Position numbers and translations under genes: made by a program
The notes under the pieces: generated by a model
The model's input: only the letters and a program-made list of their open reading frames with translations
Told to the model about the DNA's origin: nothing
Database searches by the model: none
Assembly (NCBI GenBank): GCA_020026355.1
Contig: JAHHQP010000037.1
Span: 1-19,775 of the forward strand
Direction of reading: 5' to 3'
DNA length: 19,775 bases
From: Bacteroidales bacterium
GTDB taxonomy: Bacteria > Bacteroidota > Bacteroidia > Bacteroidales > UBA932
Shown here: piece by piece, positions 15,705-19,775 of the stretch
Numbering within the stretch: position 1 is the stretch's first letter
Layout of the letters: each line of letters starts with the position of its first letter

Positions 15705-17486
15705 TTACTTCATTTCAATGACTTCGCCATGGTCTTTGACCACGCATTCGATCCATTTGTCCGTGTAGGCTCTGTTAGTGATGCCGTCCGGCTTTCCTTT
15801 GTCATAGCCGTTGTTCTTGAAGGAACCGTCCGGGTTCTGGGCCTTGATGTTTCCATCGACATATTTGAGCAGGAGGAAGGTCTCGAGATCCACCCAATGG
15901 TTGAAGATTTCCTGAGCGTGTCCGACGGAGAAGTCGGTAAGGTGCTTCTTGACGGCCAGATATGGGTCGGTCACTTTCTGAGCCTTGTCGTTGCGGCGTA
16001 TCTTCTTGCGTGGAGCGGTCTGTGCCTCATTGTAGAGTGCCATGGCCTCTGCATCACATTCTTTCACCGCTTCGATCATGCTGTTCTCCCAGGCGTCGAT
16101 GTCTTCTCTCACTCTTGCGGCCATGATGTCGTACATCTTGTAGCAATGATTGGCGACACGGTTGGTCATCCAGAAGGCGGAAGTCGCGGAGTATTCCAGC
16201 ATGCTTCCGTTTCCTTCCTTGAAGGATTCCGGGCATTCCAGAGTGTTGGTGTAGATCGGAGTGAGATAGGAGGTTGCCGCGTCATCGGTGCCGAACCAGA
16301 TGATGCCGCCGATCACGTCCGGAAGGTCTTTCCTGTTCTGGCCGACGAACCAGAAGCCGGTCTGCTGGGTGGCGATGGCTCTCTCGTTCATGTATTCTTT
16401 GCCTTCGTATTTGAAGGTCATCGGTCTCCAACGATATGGAAGCGCGTTTCCGCCAGCTCCGATATCCTGGGTCATGTCCATCGGAGTGCCTTCGTAATGG
16501 TCTCTCATCACGTCAGCGACATCTTTCACGGAAATCTTCCGGGATGGTTTCACGAACAGCGGGAATCTCTTGGTCTTGTCGTAGCCCATCGCGTAGTCGA
16601 TGTAGTCGTAGGAATCGCGGGTCACTTCCTGACCGTTCTCGTCAATGAAGGTGAACTGTCCGTCCGTCAGGATGTTGAGAGCAGACCAGGCACGTGCCTC
16701 GCAGCCTCTCATGGCCATGAAGTCAAGCGGTGCATAAGCGTCGGTGAAACTGAATTCCTCATCCTTGCCGTCGAAATAGCCCATTTCTCTCGCGAAGGAG
16801 ATCACGTCTCCTGCATAGAGGCAGTTCTCCGGGTCGTTCAGCGGGAAAGTCGTGATGCGGGCGTGGTTCGCATGAGCGCAGATGTAGCCGTCAGGAATCC
16901 TGCGGGCAACCCATACGATACCTTTGTTCTCGTTCTTACCGTCTTTACCAGCCTTGAAACCTTTTCCGATCAGTTCCATGATCCAGACTTCGTCCTTGTC
17001 AGCGATGGAGAAGGACTCGCCGCTGGAGTAATAACCGTAGGTGTTGGCGAGGTCGACGATGATCTCGATGGCTTCGCGAGCTGTCTTGGCTCTTTCCAGC
17101 GCGACATAGATCAATGAACCGTAGTCCATGATACCGGTCGTGTCGGCCAGTTCAGCGCGTCCACCATAAGTGGTTTCTGCGATGATGAGCTGGTGCTCGT
17201 TCATGTTGCCTACTCTCTGGTAGGTATGTCTGACCTGAGGAATCATGCCGAGGTATTTTCCGGAGTCCCAGTCATAGATCTTGCGGAGGCTTCCTTTCTC
17301 CCAGTTCATGGCTGCACGGAAGTACAGCTCACCGAAAAGCTGGTGGGAATCAGCCGCATAGGAAATGAAGTTGGATCCGTCAATGCTGGCTCCTCTGGTT
17401 ACCAGTACATTGGAACAGGCGTCAGCACGGAATGCTCCGAAAAGCAAGGCGGCTGAAACGAACAAGGTGGTAGCTAATCTTTTCAT
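15705..17486 (-). CDS. C69 family dipeptidase (PepD-like, exported)
   Basis: A 593-residue N-terminal-nucleophile hydrolase that would split dipeptides to amino acids. The signal peptide MKRLATTLFVSAALLFGAFRADA precedes Cys24 in CSNVLVTRGASIDGS. Cleavage just before Cys24 would expose the catalytic Cys as the new N-terminus, as the family requires. Other family segments are IAETTYGGR, YGSLIYVALERAKTAREAIE and YYSSGESFSIADKDEVWIMELIG. The length fits the larger exported Bacteroidota members. It is the first gene of the six-gene unit, with a TAACTTTG promoter element about 60 bases upstream. ADAC is a poor lipobox, so a free periplasmic enzyme is more likely than a lipoprotein. Confidence 0.92.
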   Translation of the reverse strand: MKRLATTLFVSAALLFGAFRADACSNVLVTRGASIDGSNFISYAADSHQLFGELYFRAAMNWEKGSLRKIYDWDSGKYLGMIPQVRHTYQRVGNMNEHQLIIAETTYGGRAELADTTGIMDYGSLIYVALERAKTAREAIEIIVDLANTYGYYSSGESFSIADKDEVWIMELIGKGFKAGKDGKNENKGIVWVARRIPDGYICAHANHARITTFPLNDPENCLYAGDVISFAREMGYFDGKDEEFSFTDAYAPLDFMAMRGCEARAWSALNILTDGQFTFIDENGQEVTRDSYDYIDYAMGYDKTKRFPLFVKPSRKISVKDVADVMRDHYEGTPMDMTQDIGAGGNALPYRWRPMTFKYEGKEYMNERAIATQQTGFWFVGQNRKDLPDVIGGIIWFGTDDAATSYLTPIYTNTLECPESFKEGNGSMLEYSATSAFWMTNRVANHCYKMYDIMAARVREDIDAWENSMIEAVKECDAEAMALYNEAQTAPRKKIRRNDKAQKVTDPYLAVKKHLTDFSVGHAQEIFNHWVDLETFLLLKYVDGNIKAQNPDGSFKNNGYDKGKPDGITNRAYTDKWIECVVKDHGEVIEMK

Positions 17487-17512
17487 TTTATCGTTATATT
17501 ACAATTAATTGC

Positions 17513-17520
17513 TAATTTTG
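17513..17520 (+). promoter_or_regulatory. -7 promoter element for the 17574-17978 gene
   Basis: TAATTTTG is an exact fit to TAnnTTTG and would start transcription near 17526, giving a leader of about 48 nt before ATG 17574. No clear -33 TTTG is visible at the right distance. Confidence 0.45.
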
Positions 17521-17524
17521 TAAA

Positions 17525-17538
17525 TACGCTCATGCGTA
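17525..17538. repeat. Small inverted repeat centred between two facing promoter elements
   Basis: TACGC (17525-17529), a four-base spacer TCAT, and GCGTA (17534-17538) form a perfect 5-4-5 inverted repeat. It lies midway between the plus-strand and minus-strand -7 elements and over both predicted transcription starts, a position suited to an operator. Its shortness makes chance possible. Confidence 0.3.
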
Positions 17539-17543
17539 ACACA

Positions 17544-17551
17544 CAAAGTTA
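17544..17551 (-). promoter_or_regulatory. -7 promoter element for the six-gene peptidase/TonB unit
   Basis: On the minus strand these bases read TAACTTTG, an exact TAnnTTTG match. Transcription would begin near 17538, with a leader of about 50 nt before the C69 ATG at 17486. No clear TTTG is found at -33, so strength is uncertain. Confidence 0.5.
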
Positions 17552-17573
17552 GTAAAAAAAATTGAATGGAAAT

Positions 17574-17978
17574 ATGAAGTCTGTTCTTCTCATCATGTCA
17601 TTGATCCTGGTTCCGGTACTTTCCGTCACGGCTCAGCAGCCGCAGGAAGAACCGGACATTTATGAAATCGTCGAAAAGGAAACGGAAAGACTCCAGAATC
17701 TGCTGAAACTGGAAGATTGGCAGGTCTTCTACGTCGATTCGACCCTGATGTATAATTTCCCGCAGATGCAGCAGGAGCTGGAAAAGCTCCAGAAGGCAAG
17801 AGTAGGCAACGCCTCCATCTACCAGTCCATCCAGGATAAGTGGATGGAAGCTACGGATCGTTCCTATGAGAAATTCTTCACGGCGGAGCAGTGGAAGAAA
17901 TATCTGAAGAGCGGTGGAAAACGTGCTCAGAAACAACGCGACAAGAGGAAGAGCATCTTCGAGAAGAAAGATAGATAA
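17574..17978 (+). CDS. Small exported protein, function unknown
   Basis: A 134-residue protein with a signal peptide (MKSVLLIMSLILVPVLSVTAQ, cleavage about residue 20). The mature part is highly charged and mostly helical: IVEKETERLQNLLKLEDWQVFYVDSTL, then a Gln/Glu/Lys-rich stretch, then EKFFTAEQWKKYLKSGGKRAQKQRDKR. The FTAEQWKKY segment resembles the repeats of small periplasmic helical proteins, but I cannot assign a family. The start is ATG 17574; a TTG at 17562 would add four residues ahead of the signal and is unlikely. The nitroreductase gene follows four bases after its stop, so the two are probably cotranscribed. Confidence 0.75.
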   Translation: MKSVLLIMSLILVPVLSVTAQQPQEEPDIYEIVEKETERLQNLLKLEDWQVFYVDSTLMYNFPQMQQELEKLQKARVGNASIYQSIQDKWMEATDRSYEKFFTAEQWKKYLKSGGKRAQKQRDKRKSIFEKKDR

Positions 17979-17982
17979 CATA

Positions 17983-18483
17983 ATGGATGATAAGAGAAAT
18001 ATGGAATTTTTTGAAGTGGTGGACAAACGTCATAGTGTCCGGAAATATGCGGATGGTCCGGTAGAGAGGGCCATTCTGGATAAGATTGTGGAGGCGGCTT
18101 CCAAAGCGCCGTCTTCGAGGAACAGTCATAGTTCTGCTTTCATGATCATCGAGGATAAGGATACCTTGGTGGCTATGTCGAAGATGCGGGATTCCGGTGC
18201 TTCTCCGTTGGCCGGTGCGGCTGCGGCGATCATCGTGCTCGGCGATCCTTCATTGACCGACCTTTGGATAGATAACTGCGCGATTTCCGCGACGATGGTG
18301 CATCTGGCGGCGACGGCTTCCGGCCTGGCCAGCTGCTGGGTTCATATCAGCGGACGCCAGCTCAAGAAGGAGGATCCTTCCGCAGGGCTTGCAGAGGATT
18401 ATATCACGGAATTGCTGGGAATAAAGGAAAATCTGAAGCCATATTGCGCCATTGCAATAGGTTATCCTCAAGAAAATGCTTAA
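17983..18483 (+). CDS. Nitroreductase-family flavoprotein
   Basis: A 166-residue FMN-dependent oxidoreductase of the cytoplasm. Family features are KRHSVRKYADGP (15-26) with the phosphate-binding Arg-Ser-Val-Arg pattern, APSSRNSH (42-49), the dimer helix DLWIDNCAISATMVHLAATASGLASCWVHI with the conserved Gly-Leu-Ala-Ser-Cys-Trp, and the closing AIAIGYP. It belongs to the shorter one-domain nitroreductases; the physiological substrate cannot be read. Start choice: ATG 17983, four bases after the upstream stop, is favoured by coupling; ATG 18001 (160 residues, MEFFEVV) is equally usual for the family. The stop overlaps the promoter element of pheS. Confidence 0.88.
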   Translation: MDDKRNMEFFEVVDKRHSVRKYADGPVERAILDKIVEAASKAPSSRNSHSSAFMIIEDKDTLVAMSKMRDSGASPLAGAAAAIIVLGDPSLTDLWIDNCAISATMVHLAATASGLASCWVHISGRQLKKEDPSAGLAEDYITELLGIKENLKPYCAIAIGYPQENA

Positions 18484-18488
18484 ATTTG
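18481..18488 (+). promoter_or_regulatory. -7 promoter element for pheS
   Basis: TAAATTTG fits TAnnTTTG exactly and includes the stop codon of the nitroreductase gene. It would give pheS its own start of transcription about 30 bases before ATG 18524. I see no convincing -33 TTTG. Confidence 0.4.
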
Positions 18489-18523
18489 CATGATTTTTCG
18501 AGAATTATTTAAACGATAAAGAT

Positions 18524-19549
18524 ATGAAAGAGAGAATTGATGCCTTGATGGCAGAAATCAATGATCTGAAATGCGCCTCTCTCCAGGAAGTGGAGCAGGT
18601 GAGGGTCCGTCTTCTGGGAAAGAAAGGCGAGATCACTGCTTTGTTCGATGAATTCCGGACCGTTGCTCCTGAGTTCAAGAAAGAGTTCGGAAAGAAATTG
18701 AACGTGCTGAAAAGCACGGCGGCTTCCAAGATTGAGGAATTGAGGAATTCCGCGGAAGTGTCCGCACAGAGCGGAGAACCTTCATTCGACTATACCATAC
18801 CAGGTGACCAGTACCCGCTGGGATCCCGTCACCCGGTATCCATCGCCAGAGAGGAAATCGTGTCCATCTTCAGGAAATTCGGTTATGATGTGGCAGAAGG
18901 TCCTGAAATCGAGGACGACTACCATGTTTTCGAGGCTTTGAATTTTCCGCCGGAGCATCCGGCCAGAGAGATGCAGGATACGTTCTTCATCTCCAATGCC
19001 GAGAATCCGGTGCTGCTGCGTACCCATACCTCCAGTGTACAGGTCCGTTCCATGGAGAAACTTCCGTTGCCGATCCGTATCATCTGTCCGGGTCGTGTGT
19101 TCCGAAACGAGGCGATCTCTGCACGTGCACACTGCATCTTCCACCAGGTAGAGGGACTTTATATCGACGAGAATGTCACGTTTGCAGATATGAAGCAGGC
19201 TATCCTGCTCTTCGCCCGCGAAATGTTCGGACCGGAAACGAAGATCCGTATGAGACCGTCCTACTTCCCGTTCACTGAGCCGTCAGCCGAAGTGGATGTC
19301 AGCTGCAACATCTGTCATGGAAAAGGTTGCAACGTCTGCAAGAACACCGGTTGGCTGGAAATTCTGGGTTGCGGTATGGTGGATCCTAACGTGCTGGAAG
19401 CATCCGGCATCGATAGCAAGAAATATAGCGGCTTCGCCTTCGGTATGGGTGTCGAGCGTATCGCCATGCTCAAGTGGCAGGTCAAGGATCTGCGCCACTA
19501 TTTCGAGAATGATCTCAGATTCCTCAAGGAATTTGAAACGTCCATCTAA
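18524..19549 (+). CDS. pheS: Phenylalanine--tRNA ligase alpha subunit
   Basis: A 341-residue catalytic subunit of the heterotetrameric enzyme that charges tRNA-Phe. The N-terminal coiled-coil (1-80, with LLGKKGEITALF) binds tRNA. Class II motif 1 lies around 100-130 (LGSRHPVSIAREEIVSIFRKFGY), motif 2 around 191-211 (RVFRNEAISARAHCIFHQVEG) and motif 3 around 303-312 (GFAFGMGVER). A four-Cys cluster at 261, 264, 269 and 272 (CNICHGKGCNVC) resembles a zinc knuckle; I recall similar clusters in other bacterial PheS but not in E. coli. The length is normal and the gene looks intact. pheT is not adjacent downstream, where a tRNA gene follows. Confidence 0.97.
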   Translation: MKERIDALMAEINDLKCASLQEVEQVRVRLLGKKGEITALFDEFRTVAPEFKKEFGKKLNVLKSTAASKIEELRNSAEVSAQSGEPSFDYTIPGDQYPLGSRHPVSIAREEIVSIFRKFGYDVAEGPEIEDDYHVFEALNFPPEHPAREMQDTFFISNAENPVLLRTHTSSVQVRSMEKLPLPIRIICPGRVFRNEAISARAHCIFHQVEGLYIDENVTFADMKQAILLFAREMFGPETKIRMRPSYFPFTEPSAEVDVSCNICHGKGCNVCKNTGWLEILGCGMVDPNVLEASGIDSKKYSGFAFGMGVERIAMLKWQVKDLRHYFENDLRFLKEFETSI

Positions 19550-19570
19550 GGCTGATAATGGATTTTGTCT

Positions 19571-19583
19571 GGGGTCCGACCCC
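19571..19583 (+). terminator. Weak hairpin after pheS, possible terminator
   Basis: GGGGT (19571-19575) and ACCCC (19579-19583) pair around a three-base loop, 22 bases after the pheS stop. An alternative outer stem pairs 19569-19574 (CTGGGG-like) with CTCCAG at 19595-19600, followed by GCAAGATTTTT. Only the second has a T-tract at a plausible distance, and the stem is short, so terminator function is uncertain. Confidence 0.3.
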
Positions 19584-19650
19584 TCAAAGAAGGGCTCCAG
19601 GCAAGATTTTTAAAAAAAGTGCAAGTTTTTTGAAATTTTCTCAAAAAAAA

Positions 19651-19681
19651 TTTGGAGAATAAAAAATCGTTCGTATCTTTG
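19651..19681 (+). promoter_or_regulatory. Bacteroidota-type promoter of tRNA-Gly
   Basis: TTTG at 19651-19654 and TATCTTTG at 19674-19681, 19 bases apart, match the -33 and -7 consensus exactly. The DNA upstream is strongly AT-rich, with an inverted repeat (TTTTTTGA at 19626-19633, TCAAAAAA at 19641-19648) that may raise promoter strength. It is the clearest promoter in the window and supports the taxonomic call. Confidence 0.8.
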
Positions 19682-19724
19682 CAATCCCAAAACAAAAGTA
19701 CAGCACTTGAGTTTTACAAGAAAT

Positions 19725-19775
19725 GCGGAAATAGCTCAGTTGGTAGAGCATAACCTTGCCAAGGTTAGGGTCGCG
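19725..19775 (+). tRNA. tRNA-Gly (anticodon GCC), 5' part, cut by the window end
   Basis: GCGGAAA opens the acceptor stem, TA follows, and the D-arm is GCTC...GAGC. The anticodon stem TAACC/GGTTA encloses the loop TTGCCAA with anticodon GCC at 19758-19760. The window ends three bases into the T-arm (GCG), so the T-loop and 3' acceptor strand are missing. The visible part is consistent with a normal tRNA-Gly. Confidence 0.93.

Noticed and set aside
13733..15721. 662-codon open frame on the plus strand opposite the S46 peptidase gene
   Set aside because: It lies antisense to a clearly recognisable enzyme with intact catalytic motifs, its translation has no family features, and it arises from codon bias of the real gene. 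The same holds for the 462-codon frame at 15729-17117.
1..19775. CRISPR array, prophage or restriction/defence system
   Set aside because: No regular direct repeats with spacers, phage structural genes, integrase, nuclease or methyltransferase motifs were seen; apart from the possible IS end, the genes are chromosomal housekeeping and nutrient uptake.

Overview
The window reads as chromosomal DNA of a member of the Bacteroidota, most likely order Bacteroidales, of moderate G+C content. The grounds are: several promoters of the Bacteroidota type (TAnnTTTG at -7, sometimes with TTTG near -33); a TonB-dependent receptor with an N-terminal carboxypeptidase-regulatory-like domain; S46 and C69 peptidases; DUF4876, DUF6850 and FISUMP-domain proteins; and the order sigma-54 activator - lptE - TPR protein - secG. 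The genus cannot be fixed from this stretch.

Layout, left to right. (1) 1-99: a sequence resembling the terminal inverted repeat of an IS3-type element, then a minus-strand gene for a large OmpA-like/TPR lipoprotein (100-1737). (2) 1738-1836: a compact divergent promoter region. (3) 1837-4556, plus strand: an envelope-biogenesis cluster with a receiver-less sigma-54 activator, LptE, a TPR-like protein and SecG, packed with overlaps or gaps of a few bases. (4) 4557-4689: a structured leader with its own promoter, then a ClpB-type disaggregase lacking the usual N-terminal domain (4690-6831). (5) 6852-6884: a terminator hairpin between convergent genes. (6) 6906-17486, minus strand: six genes that look like one transcription unit, in transcription order C69 dipeptidase, S46 dipeptidyl-peptidase, TonB-dependent receptor, DUF4876 lipoprotein, DUF6850 outer-membrane barrel and FISUMP lipoprotein. 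(7) 17487-17573: a divergent control region with two facing TAnnTTTG elements around a small inverted repeat. (8) 17574-19549, plus strand: a small exported protein, a nitroreductase-family flavoprotein and PheS. (9) 19550-19775: an AT-rich spacer with a textbook Bacteroidota promoter and the first 51 nt of tRNA-Gly(GCC), cut by the window end.

How the genes may work together. The plus-strand cluster serves LPS transport and protein secretion, followed by protein disaggregation. The minus-strand unit joins two exported enzymes that make and cleave dipeptides to a TonB-dependent receptor, a surface-type lipoprotein and a second barrel, with no SusD-like partner. My reading is a peptide-scavenging locus; the substrate of the receptor is inference. 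This unit is the best candidate in the window for a system not yet described as such. The other points worth a second look are the N-domain-less ClpB with its leader and the leaderless-type promoter spacing at two genes.
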